From Thermomonas sp. (GTDB lineage Bacteria > Pseudomonadota > Gammaproteobacteria > Xanthomonadales > Xanthomonadaceae), in the NCBI GenBank assembly GCA_016720345.1, contig JADKKV010000003.1, positions 62,001 through 126,000 of the forward strand: 64,000 nt of DNA, written 5' to 3'. Made by a program: the position numbers and the translations under genes. Shown piece by piece: positions 21,971 through 32,173 of this stretch. Position 1 is the first letter of the stretch; each line of letters starts with the position of its first letter. The notes under the pieces were generated by a model. The model did no database searches. It was given only the letters and a program-made list of their open reading frames with translations, and was not told where the DNA came from.

Positions 21971-24900
21971 ATCCGGCGCAACCCGGGCCGGGCGGCGCGC
22001 ACGATCCGCTGGCCGCGCCTGCCGGCTTCAGCCTGGTCGAATTCGCCACCCGTCGCCGCGTCACCGTCGCGATGATGACGCTGACCCTGGTGCTGTTCGG
22101 CCTGATCGCGCTGGGCAGCCTCAAGGTCAACCTGCTGCCCGACCTCAGCTATCCCACGCTGACCGTGCGCACCGACTACACCGGCGCCGCGCCGGCGGAA
22201 ATCGAGACCCTGATCTCGCAGCCCGCGGAAGAGGCGCTGGGGGTGGTCAAGGGCCTGCGCAAGCTGAAATCGGTCAGCCGTACCGGGCAGTCGGACGTTG
22301 TGCTGGAGTTCGCGTGGGGCACCGACATGGACCAGGCCAGCCTGGACGTGCGCGACAAGATGGAAGCGCTGCAGTTCCCGCTGGAAGCCGAGCCGCCGGT
22401 GTTGCTGCGCTTCAATCCGTCGACCCAGCCGATCATGCGCCTGGCGCTGTCGCCGAAGGATACGGACACCGGCGCCGTGGAGGAAATCCGCAGGCTGATG
22501 GAATTGCGCCGCTTCGCCGACGACGACCTCAAGCGCAAGCTGGAGCCGGTCGATGGCGTGGCCGCGGTGAAGGTGGGCGGCGGCCTCGAGGACGAAGTGC
22601 AGGTCGACATCGACCAGCGCAAGCTGGCGCAGCTGGGGCTGTCGCTGGAAAGCGTGGTGCAGCGCCTGCAGCAGGAGAACATCAACGTCTCCGGCGGGCG
22701 CCTGGAGGAGGGCACCCAGCGTTACCTGGTGCGCACCGTCAACCAGTTCGCCACCGTGGAGGAGATCGGCAACATGCTGCTCACCACGCGCGCGGCGGCG
22801 GCGGGCAGCGGTGCCTCCGACCAGGCGATGCGGGTGGCGGCGGCCAGCGGCGACGCCAGCGTGATGGCGGCCCTTTCGCAACAGGGCGGCGGCAACAACG
22901 CCGTGGCCGGCGGCATGGCCTTGCGGCTGAAGGACGTGGCGGTGGTGCGCCAGGGCTACAAGGAACGCGAGGCGATCATCCGCCTCGACGGCCGCGAGGC
23001 GGTGGAACTGGCGATCTACAAGGAAGGCGACGCCAACACCGTGTCCACCGCCGATGCGCTGGAGGCGAAGCTTGCGGCGATCCGCGCGCAACTGCCGCGC
23101 GACATCGAGCTGACGGTGATCGAGGACCAGTCGCAGTTCATCCGCCATGCGATCAGCGACGTCAAGCTGGACGCGGTGATCGGCGGCGTGCTGTCGATCC
23201 TGATCATCTTCCTGTTCCTGCGCGACGGCTGGAGCACGTTCGTGATCTCGCTGTCGTTGCCGGTGTCGATCGTCGCCACCTTCTTCTTCATGGGCCAGCT
23301 CGGGCTGAGCCTCAACGTGATGTCGCTGGGCGGGCTGGCGCTGGCCACCGGGCTGGTGGTGGATGATTCGATCGTGGTGCTGGAGTCGATCGCCAAGGCG
23401 CGCGAGCGCGGGCTCGGCATCCTCGAGGCGGCGATTACCGGCACCCGCGAGGTCAGCATGGCGGTGGTGGCCTCCACCCTCACCACCATCGCGGTGTTCC
23501 TGCCGCTGGTGTTCGTGCAGGGCATCGCCGGCCAGCTGTTCCGCGACCAGGCGCTGACGGTGGCGATCGCCATCGCCGTCTCGCTGGTGGTGGCGATGAC
23601 CCTGATCCCGATGCTGAGCGCGCTCAAGGGGCGTCCGCCGATGGGATTCCCGGAGGAGCCCGGGCATCCGCGCTGGGTGCCCGGCAAGGCCTGGCAGAAG
23701 CCGGCGATGTACGCCGGGCGCGGCCTCGGCGGATTGTTCCGGCACGGCTTCTTCGCCGTGGCCTGGGCGATCACCCGCCTCTGGCGCGGGATCGCGGCGC
23801 TCGTCGGCCCGGTCATGCGCAAGGCCAGCGACCTGGCGATGGCGCCGTATGCGCGCGCCGAGCGCACCTACCTGCGGATCCTCCCGAATGCGCTGGCGCG
23901 GCCAACCCCGGTGCTGCTGGTCGCCAGCCTGGCGTTCCTGCTGACGATGGCGGCGGTGCCGCTGCTGGGCACCGACCTGATCCCGCAACTGGCGCAGGAC
24001 CGGTTCGAGATGACCGCCAAGCTGCCGCCCGGCACTCCGCTGGCGCAGACCGACGCGCTGATCCGCGAGGTCCAGGGCAAGCACGCCAAGGACGACGGCG
24101 TGCGCGTGCTGTACGGGGTGTCCGGCACCGGCACCCGGCTCGACGCCAGCCCGACCGAGAGCGGCGAGAACATCGGCAAGCTGTCGGTGGTGATGGCGGA
24201 CAACGACGCCGAAGCGCGGCTCACCGATGCGCTGCGCGCGACCATGCAGGCGAATCCATCGGCGCAGGTCGACTTCAGCCGGCCGGAACTGTTCAGCCTG
24301 TCGCCGCCGCTGGAAATCGAGGTGGAGGGCAACGACCTCGAGTCGATCCGCGCCGCCGGCGCCAAGCTGGCCGGGATGCTGCGCGGCAACCCGCACTATG
24401 CCGACGTCAAGTCGACCGTGGAGCAGGGCTTCCCGGAGATCCAGATCCGCTTCGACCAGGAACGCGCCGCCGCGCTGGGCCTGACCACCCGCCAGATCGC
24501 CGACGTGGTGGTCAACAAGGTGCGCGGCAACGTGGCCACGCGCTACAGCTTCCGCGACCGCAAGATCGACGTGCTGGTGCGCGTGCAGGAGTCCGATCGC
24601 GCATCGGTCGAAGACATCCGCCGCCTGATCGTGAACCCCGGCCGCGGCGCGCCGGTGGAACTGGCATCGGTGGCGGAGGTGGTCTCCACCACCGGCCCCA
24701 GCGAGATCCACCGCGTCGACCAGCGCCGGGTCGCCATCGTTTCCGCCAACCTGCGCGACGTCGACCTCGGCACCGCGATCAGCGAAGTGGAGTCGATGGT
24801 GGGCGCCAACCCATTGGGTGCCGACATCGACATGCGGATCGGCGGCCAGGGCCAGGAACTGGACGAATCGATCCGCTCGCTGCTGTTCGCGTTCGCGCTG

Positions 24901-25482
24901 GCGATCTTCCTGGTGTACCTGGTGATGGCCTCGCAGTTCGAATCGCTGCTGCACCCGTTCGTGATCCTGTTCACCATCCCGCTGGCGCTGGTGGGCGCGG
25001 TGGCCGCGCTGTTGCTGACCCGCTCGCCGGCCTCGGTGGTGGTGTTCATCGGCCTGATCCTGCTGGTCGGGCTGGTGGTGAAGAACGCGATCATCCTGAT
25101 CGACAAGGTCAACCAGCTGCGCGAGGCCGGCGTGGCCAAGCGCGCCGCGCTGGTCGAGGGCGCGCGTTCGCGCCTGCGCCCGATCATCATGACCACGATG
25201 ACCGCGCTGTTCGGCTTCATGCCGCTGGCGCTGGCGTTCGGCGAAGGTTCCGAGGTGCGTTCGCCGATGGCGATCACGGTGATCGGCGGCCTGCTGGTAT
25301 CGACCCTGCTGACCCTGGTGGTGATCCCGATCGTGTACGACCTGCTGGACCGCAAGCCGGACGAGGCCTATGCCGAACGCGGCCGCAGCGCGCGCAGGGA
25401 TGCGCAGGCGGTGGCGGAGGTGCTGTCGCACGAACACGATCCGCTCGGCCATGGCGGCGCCGACGACGGCGCGAAGGCGTGA
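21967..25482 (+). CDS. RND-family efflux permease (first of two)
   Basis: This 1171-residue transporter of the AcrB/hydrophobe-amphiphile efflux class should have 12 membrane helices and two large periplasmic loops. TM4 carries the double-aspartate proton relay in ATGLVVDDSIVVLESI. It is longer than AcrB. Two unusual parts explain this: a Gly/Ala-rich periplasmic insert (about 271-317) and a long basic cytoplasmic loop (about 551-640) before TM7. It needs the adaptor upstream and an outer-membrane channel not found here. Confidence 0.92.
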   Translation: MNPAQPGPGGAHDPLAAPAGFSLVEFATRRRVTVAMMTLTLVLFGLIALGSLKVNLLPDLSYPTLTVRTDYTGAAPAEIETLISQPAEEALGVVKGLRKLKSVSRTGQSDVVLEFAWGTDMDQASLDVRDKMEALQFPLEAEPPVLLRFNPSTQPIMRLALSPKDTDTGAVEEIRRLMELRRFADDDLKRKLEPVDGVAAVKVGGGLEDEVQVDIDQRKLAQLGLSLESVVQRLQQENINVSGGRLEEGTQRYLVRTVNQFATVEEIGNMLLTTRAAAAGSGASDQAMRVAAASGDASVMAALSQQGGGNNAVAGGMALRLKDVAVVRQGYKEREAIIRLDGREAVELAIYKEGDANTVSTADALEAKLAAIRAQLPRDIELTVIEDQSQFIRHAISDVKLDAVIGGVLSILIIFLFLRDGWSTFVISLSLPVSIVATFFFMGQLGLSLNVMSLGGLALATGLVVDDSIVVLESIAKARERGLGILEAAITGTREVSMAVVASTLTTIAVFLPLVFVQGIAGQLFRDQALTVAIAIAVSLVVAMTLIPMLSALKGRPPMGFPEEPGHPRWVPGKAWQKPAMYAGRGLGGLFRHGFFAVAWAITRLWRGIAALVGPVMRKASDLAMAPYARAERTYLRILPNALARPTPVLLVASLAFLLTMAAVPLLGTDLIPQLAQDRFEMTAKLPPGTPLAQTDALIREVQGKHAKDDGVRVLYGVSGTGTRLDASPTESGENIGKLSVVMADNDAEARLTDALRATMQANPSAQVDFSRPELFSLSPPLEIEVEGNDLESIRAAGAKLAGMLRGNPHYADVKSTVEQGFPEIQIRFDQERAAALGLTTRQIADVVVNKVRGNVATRYSFRDRKIDVLVRVQESDRASVEDIRRLIVNPGRGAPVELASVAEVVSTTGPSEIHRVDQRRVAIVSANLRDVDLGTAISEVESMVGANPLGADIDMRIGGQGQELDESIRSLLFAFALAIFLVYLVMASQFESLLHPFVILFTIPLALVGAVAALLLTRSPASVVVFIGLILLVGLVVKNAIILIDKVNQLREAGVAKRAALVEGARSRLRPIIMTTMTALFGFMPLALAFGEGSEVRSPMAITVIGGLLVSTLLTLVVIPIVYDLLDRKPDEAYAERGRSARRDAQAVAEVLSHEHDPLGHGGADDGAKA

Positions 25483-25489
25483 GCGGGCG

Positions 25490-28400
25490 ATGAACATCAC
25501 CGAGCTGTCGATCCGCCGCCCGGTCACCACGATCATGATCTTCGTGTCGCTGGTGGTGATCGGCCTGATCGCCGCGTTCCGGCTGCCGCTGGAGTCGCAG
25601 CCGGAAGTCTCGCCGCCGTTCTTCTTCGTGCAGTTGCCGTACCCGGGTTCGACACCGGAAGAGGTGGAGCGCAACCTGGTGCGGCCGGTGGAGGAAGCCC
25701 TCGCCACCATGCCCGGGATCAAGTCGATGAACGCGAACGCCACTGCCGACGGCGGCGGCGTGTTCGTGCAGTTCAGCGACTGGAGCCGCGACGTGGCGAT
25801 CGCCGCCTCCGAGGCGCGCGAGCGCATCGACGTGGTCCGCGACGAATTGCCGGACGACTTCCGACGCTATTTCGTGCGCCGCTGGAGCACCGGCGACCAG
25901 GAGGCGATCTCGCTGCGCCTGACCAGCGACGACGACCTCACCGCCCGCGGCGACCTGATCGAGCGCAGCCTGAAGCAGCGCCTGGAGCGCCTGCCGGGCG
26001 TGGCCCGGGTGGAAGTGGAGGGCGTGCCGACCGAGGAGGTGCTGATCGCGATCGAGCCGGACCGCCTGGGCGCCAACGGGGTCGGGCTGAACGAGCTGGT
26101 CGCGCGCCTGCAGGCGTCGAACTTCTCGGTGTCCGCCGGCCAGATCACCGATGGCGGGCGCCGCCTGCAAGTCCAGCCGAAGGGCGAGCTGGTCGACCTG
26201 CAGGCGCTGCGCGACCTGCCGATCGCCGCCAACGGCACCCGCCTGTCGGACATCGCCGAGGTGGTGATGCAGCCGCAGCGCATGAACTACGTGCGCCAGA
26301 TCGACGGCAAGCCGGCGGTCGGGGTCGACATCTACAAGGAGCGCGCCGCCAACCTGGTGGAGCTGTCCGCCGCCGTGCGTCGCGAGGTGCAGGCGCTGCA
26401 GCGGGACCCGGCGCTGCGCGGGATCGCGATCGAGGTGACCGACGACCAGGGCAAGGAGGTGACCAGTTCGTTGATCGCGCTTGCCGAGGCGGGCGGGATC
26501 GGCCTGCTGCTGTCGATCGCGGTGCTGTTCTTCTTCCTCCGCCACTGGCCCTCCACCCTGATGGTGACCACGGCGATCCCGATCTGCTTCGTGATGACCC
26601 TGGGCTTCATGTATTTCGTCGGCATCACCCTCAACATCCTGTCGATGATGGGTTTGCTGCTGGCGGTCGGGATGCTGGTCGACAACGCGGTGGTGGTGGT
26701 CGAGAGCATCTACCAGGAGCGCGAGAAATACCCGGACCAGCCACGCCTGGCCTCGGTGATCGGCACCCGCCACGTGGCGATCGCGCTGAGCGCGGGCACC
26801 CTGTGCCACTGCATCGTGTTCCTGCCGATGATGTTCGGCGAGACCAACATGATCACCATCTACCTGACCCAGCTGGCGGTCACCATCTCGGTGTCGCTGC
26901 TGGCCTCGTGGCTGGTCGCGATCAGCCTGATCCCGATGCTGTCGGCGCGCATGCAGACCCCGCCCGCGGTCAAGTCGGGCCTGATCTCCCGGCTGCAGGA
27001 GCGCTACGCGGCGGTGTTGCGCTGGACCCTGGGCCATCGCGGCTGGAGCGTGCTCGGCATCGTCCTGATCAGCCTGCTCAGCATCATCCCGATGAAGATG
27101 GTCAAGGGCGACTCCGGCGACGAGGAGGATCCCAGCGAGATCGCGATCTTCTACCAGTGGCGGGGCTCGTACTCGAAGGAGGAAATGGGCAAGGAAGTCG
27201 CCAGGGTCGAGGCGTTCCTGGAAGCGAACCGCAAGCGCTTCCAGGTCGAGCAGGTGTTCAGCCGCTACAGCGAGCAGGGCTGGGCGCAGACCCGGATCGA
27301 CATCGGCGTCAACGACCCCGCGGAGAGCAAGCAGATCCAGGAGGCATTGCGCGAAAGCCTGCCGAAGTCGGCGCGCGCCAACATCGGCATCGGCCGCCAG
27401 GGCGGGCTGGGCGCAAGCGACAAGGGCATCCAGTTCAGCCTCACCGGCGACTCCACCGAAACCCTGCAGGAACTGTCCGCCGACATCATCCCGATCCTTG
27501 CGCGCGGCAAGCACCTGCGCGACGTGCGGGTGGACACCGGCGACAGCAACAGCGAGCTGTCGGTGCGGGTCAACCGCGAGCGCGCCGCCGCCTTCGGCTT
27601 CAGCGCCGACCAGGTCGCGCAGTTCATCGGGATGGCGCTGCGCGGTTCCTCCCTGCGCGAATTCCAGCGCGGCGACGTCGAGATCCCGGTCAACGTGCGC
27701 TTCGCCGGCGCCGAGCACTTCGGCGCGGCCGACCTGGAGTCGTTCACGGTGCGCGCGACCGACGGCCGCACGGTGCCGTTGCTGGCGATGGTCGATGTCA
27801 GTACGCGGCCCGCGTCCACCACCATCCAGCGGATGAACCGGCAGACCATGCTCAAGGTCGAGGCCGGGCTGGCCAGCGGCGCGACCATGCCGGAGGCGAA
27901 GGCGGAGATCGAAGCCACCCTCGGGAACGTGCAGTTCCCGCCGGGCTACGGCTATTCGTTCGAGGGCGGCGGGTTCGGCTTCAACATGGATGCCAACGCG
28001 CAGATGTTCCGCAACATCGGGATCGCGCTGGTGCTGATGTTCATCGTGATGGCGGCGGTGTTCGAATCGCTGCTGTTCCCGCTGGCGATCATGAGTTGCG
28101 TGCTGTTCTCGGTGTTCGGCGTGTACTGGCTGTTCTGGCTGACCGGCACCGAGTTCAACATCATGGCCATCATCGGCATCCTGGTGCTGATGGGGGTGGT
28201 GGTGAACAACGGCATCGTCATGGTCGAGCACATCAACAACCTGCGGCGGCGCGGGTTGGGCCGCACCGATGCACTGGTGGAAGGCAGCCGCGAACGCCTG
28301 CGTCCGATCATGATGACGATGGGCACGGCGATCCTGGCGATGGTGCCGATCGCGTTGTCGGACACCCAGATCGCCGGCGAGGGACCTGCCTATTACCCGA

Positions 28401-28570
28401 TGGCGCGCGCGATCGCCGGTGGCCTTGCGTTCTCCACCGTGGTCAGCCTGCTGTTCCTGCCGACCATCTACGCGATGCTGGACGACCTGCGCGCGGGCAG
28501 CGCCAACCTGATCCGGAAGGCGCGCAGCACGCGGGCGCAGCGGCGGGCGTTGGCGGCGGCCGCCAGCTAG
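25490..28570 (+). CDS. RND-family efflux permease (second of two)
   Basis: This 1026-residue RND transporter begins MNITELSIRRPVTTIMIFV in the usual way. TM4 reads AVGMLVDNAVVVVESIYQ, so only one of the two classical aspartates is kept (D then N). It is 8 bases after the first permease. Two non-identical permeases behind one adaptor recall MdtBC-type heteromeric pumps. The Asp/Asn difference suggests the two subunits have different proton roles, which is inference. Confidence 0.92.
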   Translation: MNITELSIRRPVTTIMIFVSLVVIGLIAAFRLPLESQPEVSPPFFFVQLPYPGSTPEEVERNLVRPVEEALATMPGIKSMNANATADGGGVFVQFSDWSRDVAIAASEARERIDVVRDELPDDFRRYFVRRWSTGDQEAISLRLTSDDDLTARGDLIERSLKQRLERLPGVARVEVEGVPTEEVLIAIEPDRLGANGVGLNELVARLQASNFSVSAGQITDGGRRLQVQPKGELVDLQALRDLPIAANGTRLSDIAEVVMQPQRMNYVRQIDGKPAVGVDIYKERAANLVELSAAVRREVQALQRDPALRGIAIEVTDDQGKEVTSSLIALAEAGGIGLLLSIAVLFFFLRHWPSTLMVTTAIPICFVMTLGFMYFVGITLNILSMMGLLLAVGMLVDNAVVVVESIYQEREKYPDQPRLASVIGTRHVAIALSAGTLCHCIVFLPMMFGETNMITIYLTQLAVTISVSLLASWLVAISLIPMLSARMQTPPAVKSGLISRLQERYAAVLRWTLGHRGWSVLGIVLISLLSIIPMKMVKGDSGDEEDPSEIAIFYQWRGSYSKEEMGKEVARVEAFLEANRKRFQVEQVFSRYSEQGWAQTRIDIGVNDPAESKQIQEALRESLPKSARANIGIGRQGGLGASDKGIQFSLTGDSTETLQELSADIIPILARGKHLRDVRVDTGDSNSELSVRVNRERAAAFGFSADQVAQFIGMALRGSSLREFQRGDVEIPVNVRFAGAEHFGAADLESFTVRATDGRTVPLLAMVDVSTRPASTTIQRMNRQTMLKVEAGLASGATMPEAKAEIEATLGNVQFPPGYGYSFEGGGFGFNMDANAQMFRNIGIALVLMFIVMAAVFESLLFPLAIMSCVLFSVFGVYWLFWLTGTEFNIMAIIGILVLMGVVVNNGIVMVEHINNLRRRGLGRTDALVEGSRERLRPIMMTMGTAILAMVPIALSDTQIAGEGPAYYPMARAIAGGLAFSTVVSLLFLPTIYAMLDDLRAGSANLIRKARSTRAQRRALAAAAS

Positions 28571-28640
28571 CCAGCGGACCGCGCGGGATCACGAAAGCCG
28601 CGCGGCAACCATGCGCGGCGGTGGCACCCGTGCCGCGCGG

Positions 28641-29852
28641 CTAGACCAGCTTGCCGATGATGGCGGCGCCGGAGATCCACACGCCCACCATGCTGCCCAG
28701 GTTGGTGAGCAGGAACACCAGCACCGCCCGGCACACCCGGTTTCGGTACCAGCCACCCAGGGTCTGCGTGTCGTCGCGCAGGGCCAGGAAATCCGGGTAG
28801 GCGGGCTTGCGCAAATGCACTTCGGCCAGCGCGCTGAACATGCCGGGCGGTACGCCGGGTCGGAACGGCTTCAGCGGCGCCGAGACCGCCGCGGCAAGGA
28901 TGCTCAGCGGGTGGCCGCGTGCAAGCAGGGCGCCCAGCCCGGCCAGGCCGGCGGTCCACGCCACCCATTGCAGCAACAGGTCCTTGCCCAGGTCGGCGCC
29001 GCCCTGCGCGTAGCCCCAGGCGATGCCACCGCAGATCAGCAACATCAGCGCCAGCGTGATCCACGGGATGTTGCGCTTGCGCCGGACATGCGAAAGCGCG
29101 CCGGTGAGTTCGGCCGGCGCGCGTTGTTCATCGGCGAGGTATGTCGCCATGCCCTTGAGGTGGCCCGCGCCGACCACCGCCAGCACGTGGCTCGCGCCAT
29201 CGGCGCGCTCGCGCAGTTTCGCGGCCATGTACTGGTCGCGCTCGTCGATCAGGGTGGCGTACAGCGAGGGCGTGTCGCGCGCGAATTCGCCGAAGCTGGA
29301 TTCGAGCATGTCGCCTTCCTTCAGGCGCTCGATGTCCTGCTCGGACACTTCTTCGCGGTCGAACAGGCCGCCGGCCACGCCGGCGATCAGCTTGGTGCGG
29401 TCCCACCAGCTCAGGCCCTGCAGGATGCGGCGGAAGGTGATGCCGACATCGCGATCGATCAGCTGCAGCGGCAGGTTGCGCGCGGCGGCTTCGACCGCGG
29501 CCGCCTTCAGTTCGGCGCCGGGCTCGATCCCGAGCTGTTCGGCCAGCCGGCGCTGGTAGGCCGCCAACGCCAGGTTGGCGGCGAACGGCGCAACCTTGCC
29601 CTCCCGGATCACCTTGACCAGGTCCAGCTGCGCCAGCGCGTCCGGGTTGGTCAGCGCCTTGTGCCGCTGTTCGTCCAGTTCCACCGCGACCGCGTCGAAG
29701 CGGCCGCTGTCGATCGCCGCGAGCACCGCATCGATGCTGGCCTTCGAGACGTGCGCGGTGCCCAGCAGGGTGTAGTGCACGCCATCGCGTTCGATCTCGA
29801 CGATCGGTTGCCCGGCGAAACCGGTGTTCGCCGGCAGCGTGGCTTCAGTCAC
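28641..29852 (-). CDS. TraB/PrgY-type membrane protein
   Basis: This 403-residue protein has an N-terminal TraB domain (about 15-235) with YTLLGTAHVSKASIDAV and VVGAGHLKGMATYL, the two conserved histidine motifs. A C-terminal membrane part (about 245-400) has roughly four segments. In Gram-positives this family shuts down peptide pheromone signalling; the family also has putative metalloprotease members. It overlaps aguB by eight bases, so it is the last gene of the agmatine operon; a link to polyamines is not known. Confidence 0.88.
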   Translation of the reverse strand: MTEATLPANTGFAGQPIVEIERDGVHYTLLGTAHVSKASIDAVLAAIDSGRFDAVAVELDEQRHKALTNPDALAQLDLVKVIREGKVAPFAANLALAAYQRRLAEQLGIEPGAELKAAAVEAAARNLPLQLIDRDVGITFRRILQGLSWWDRTKLIAGVAGGLFDREEVSEQDIERLKEGDMLESSFGEFARDTPSLYATLIDERDQYMAAKLRERADGASHVLAVVGAGHLKGMATYLADEQRAPAELTGALSHVRRKRNIPWITLALMLLICGGIAWGYAQGGADLGKDLLLQWVAWTAGLAGLGALLARGHPLSILAAAVSAPLKPFRPGVPPGMFSALAEVHLRKPAYPDFLALRDDTQTLGGWYRNRVCRAVLVFLLTNLGSMVGVWISGAAIIGKLV

Positions 29853-30732
29853 GGTAGCGCTTCGTCAGGTCGGCGTAGGCGTCGATGCGGCGGTCACGCA
29901 GGAACGGCCAGATCCGGCGCACGTGCTCGCTGCGCTGCATGTCCACTTCGGCCAGCAGCAGGGTGGGTGAGGTGCCGGCCTCGGCGATGAATTCGCCCTG
30001 CGGCCCCAGCACGTGGCTGTTGCCCCAGAAGTCGATGCCGGACGCGCCCAGCGGCGACGTCTCATGGCCCACGCGGTTGCACGACAGCACCGGCAGCCCG
30101 TTGGCCACCGCGTGCCCGCGATGGCTCAGCACCCACGCGTCGCGCTGGCGGGTTTTCTCGTCCTGTGCATCCTCCGGGTCCCAGCCGATCGCGGTGGGAT
30201 ACAGCAGCAATTCGGCACCGGCCAGCGCCATCAGGCGCGAGGCCTCGGGATACCACTGGTCCCAGCACACCAGCACGCCCAGCCGGCCGACCGACGTGTC
30301 GATGGGGGTGAAGCCCAGGTCGCCCGGCGTGAAGTAGAACTTCTCGTAGAAACCCGGGTCGTCCGGGATATGCATCTTGCGGTACTTGCCGGCGATCGAG
30401 CCGTCGGCTTCGTAGACCACCGCGGTGTTGTGGTAAAGCCCGGCAGCGCGCTTCTCGAACAGCGAGCTGACCAGCACCACGCCATGCTGCTTCGCCAATG
30501 CCGCCAGGCGCGTAGTCGAAGGGCCGGGAATGGTTTCGGCCAGGTCGAATTCGTCCACCGACTCGTGCTGGCAGAAATAGGCGCCGTTGTGCAGTTCCTG
30601 CAGCAGGACCAGTTTTGCGCCCGATTTCGCGGCTTCGGCGACGCGGGTCTCGATGACCGCAAGGTTGGCCTCGGCATCGCCGTGGTTGCGCTCCTGCACC
30701 AGTGCGACGGGCAGCTTGTTGTACCTGGACAT
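29845..30732 (-). CDS. aguB: N-carbamoylputrescine amidase
   Basis: This 295-residue nitrilase-superfamily enzyme has the catalytic Glu in LVLLQELHNGAYF, Lys in GKYRKMHIPDDPGF and Cys in VLVCWDQWYPEASRL. It hydrolyses N-carbamoylputrescine to putrescine, CO2 and ammonia, the last step of the agmatine route. Its ATG overlaps the aguA stop by one base (TGATG), which couples the two enzymes of the pathway. Confidence 0.95.
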   Translation of the reverse strand: MSRYNKLPVALVQERNHGDAEANLAVIETRVAEAAKSGAKLVLLQELHNGAYFCQHESVDEFDLAETIPGPSTTRLAALAKQHGVVLVSSLFEKRAAGLYHNTAVVYEADGSIAGKYRKMHIPDDPGFYEKFYFTPGDLGFTPIDTSVGRLGVLVCWDQWYPEASRLMALAGAELLLYPTAIGWDPEDAQDEKTRQRDAWVLSHRGHAVANGLPVLSCNRVGHETSPLGASGIDFWGNSHVLGPQGEFIAEAGTSPTLLLAEVDMQRSEHVRRIWPFLRDRRIDAYADLTKRYRD

Positions 30733-31760
30733 CAGACCAGACCCTCCGGCAGTTGCATGGTGATGCAGTGCAGGCTGCCGTTCTGCCAGATCAACGGCCG
30801 GCAGGGCACCTGCACGATCTCGCGGCCGGGGAACGCCTGCGCCAGCACCGCGGCGGCGGCATCGTCGGCGGGGTCGCCGTACGCCGGCATCAACACCGCA
30901 CCGTTGACGATCAGGAAGTTGGCATAGCTGGCGGCCAGCCGGCGCCCTTCGTCCAGGACGGGCCGGGCCCACGGCAGCGGGAACAGACGGTAGGGATTGC
31001 CGTCGCGGGTGCGCAGCGCGGCGATTTCCTCGGCCATCGCCTTGAGGTCGGCGTAATGCGAATCCGCTTCGTCATCGCAGGCCTGGAACACGATCGCGTC
31101 GTCCGGCGCGAAGCGGGCCAGGGTATCGATGTGGGCGTCGGTGTCGTCGCCCTCCAGTGCGCCGTGGTCCAGCCACAGCACCCGGTCCTGGTGCAGCCAC
31201 GCCGACAGCTTCGCGGTCAGTTCCTCGCGGCTGGCATCCGGGTGCCGTTCGTGCAGGCAGCGCCAGGTGGTGAGCAGGGTGCCGTGGCCGTCGGTCTCGA
31301 TGCCGCCGCCTTCCAGCGCGAAGTCGATGCGCTGGCGCGCGGCATCGCCGAACACGCCCTGCGCGGCCAGGGTTTCCACCAGCAGGTCGTCGAGGCCGGC
31401 TTCGAACTTGCCGCCCCAGGCGGTGAAGCGGAAGTCCAGCAGGTTGAAGCCGTTGCCGGCACGCAGCGTGATGGGGCCGGAATCGCGCAGCCAGGTGTCG
31501 TCGTAGGCCACGGTCACGAAGCGCACCCGCGCCATGTTGACCCGGTTGGAGCGCAGGCGGATGTCGGCATAGGTTTCGACGTCGTCGTCGGCCACGCAGA
31601 CCAGCGCCGGCTGGAAGCGGGTGATCGCCTGCACCAGCGCGATGTAGGTGTCCTCGACATCGCCCAGGCGGTCGGCCCAGTCGGTGCCGGCATGCGGCCA
31701 GGCCAGCAGGACCGCCGACTGGGGTTCCCACTCGGCGGGAAAGCGCGGGGACTCGTGCAT
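30732..31760 (-). CDS. aguA: Agmatine deiminase
   Basis: This 342-residue guanidino-modifying enzyme of the porphyromonas-type peptidyl-arginine deiminase family converts agmatine to N-carbamoylputrescine. The DTWLRDSGPI motif, the LEGGGIETDGHGTLL block and the C-terminal nucleophile Cys in GSLHCITMQ are visible. It is the first gene of the aguA-aguB-traB operon. Confidence 0.95.
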   Translation of the reverse strand: MHESPRFPAEWEPQSAVLLAWPHAGTDWADRLGDVEDTYIALVQAITRFQPALVCVADDDVETYADIRLRSNRVNMARVRFVTVAYDDTWLRDSGPITLRAGNGFNLLDFRFTAWGGKFEAGLDDLLVETLAAQGVFGDAARQRIDFALEGGGIETDGHGTLLTTWRCLHERHPDASREELTAKLSAWLHQDRVLWLDHGALEGDDTDAHIDTLARFAPDDAIVFQACDDEADSHYADLKAMAEEIAALRTRDGNPYRLFPLPWARPVLDEGRRLAASYANFLIVNGAVLMPAYGDPADDAAAAVLAQAFPGREIVQVPCRPLIWQNGSLHCITMQLPEGLV

Positions 31761-31850
31761 GCTGGACTCGGGGGCGGGACGACGGCGATGGATTCTATGC
31801 CGGATGCGCGAACGTGCAGCGACGTGGCGGCACGGTATCGCCAGATACGC

Positions 31851-31874
31851 AAAAGGCCGCCTCGCGGCGGCCTT
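31851..31874 (-). terminator. Rho-independent terminator after rpmJ
   Basis: AAGGCCGCC and GGCGGCCTT form a perfect 9-base stem with a TCGC loop. On the minus strand it is followed by TTTT, so it serves the L36 gene. Confidence 0.85.
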
Positions 31875-31898
31875 CGGCAGCACGGCCCGGATCCGGGA

Positions 31899-32024
31899 TC
31901 AGCGCTGGCGCGCCTTGAAGCGCGGGTTGGACTTGCAGATCACGAAGACCTTGCCACGACGGCGAACCACCTTGCAGTCGCGGTGACGGGTCTTCGCCGA
32001 CTTCAGGGAGGACAGAACCTTCAT
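31899..32024 (-). CDS. rpmJ: 50S ribosomal protein L36, type B (zinc-free form)
   Basis: This 41-residue basic protein begins [20 protein letters not shown] and ends [10 protein letters not shown]. It matches the type B/YkgO class that lacks the full C-x2-C...C-H zinc site of ordinary L36; only two cysteines remain. Such paralogs replace the zinc form when zinc is scarce, but in xanthomonads this form is often the standard one. It is a single-gene unit with a terminator right after it. Confidence 0.92.
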
Positions 32025-32173
32025 GACAGAACCTCGGAAAAGTGGGTTGGGAACGGGTGCGGGTGAAGCGAAGCCGCGCATTGTAGCGGGCTTTGTTCCG
32101 CCGAATCAACAGCTTGAACCAAATATGTCGCGGGCCGCGGCAGTTGCGGCGAACCCGGCCATAATCTGGCGCC

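Noticed and set aside
21811-25827. Very long antisense open frame opposite the RND permease
   Set aside because: It is a GC-rich shadow. Its Arg/His-rich product has no motifs and mirrors the codons of a clear RND transporter.
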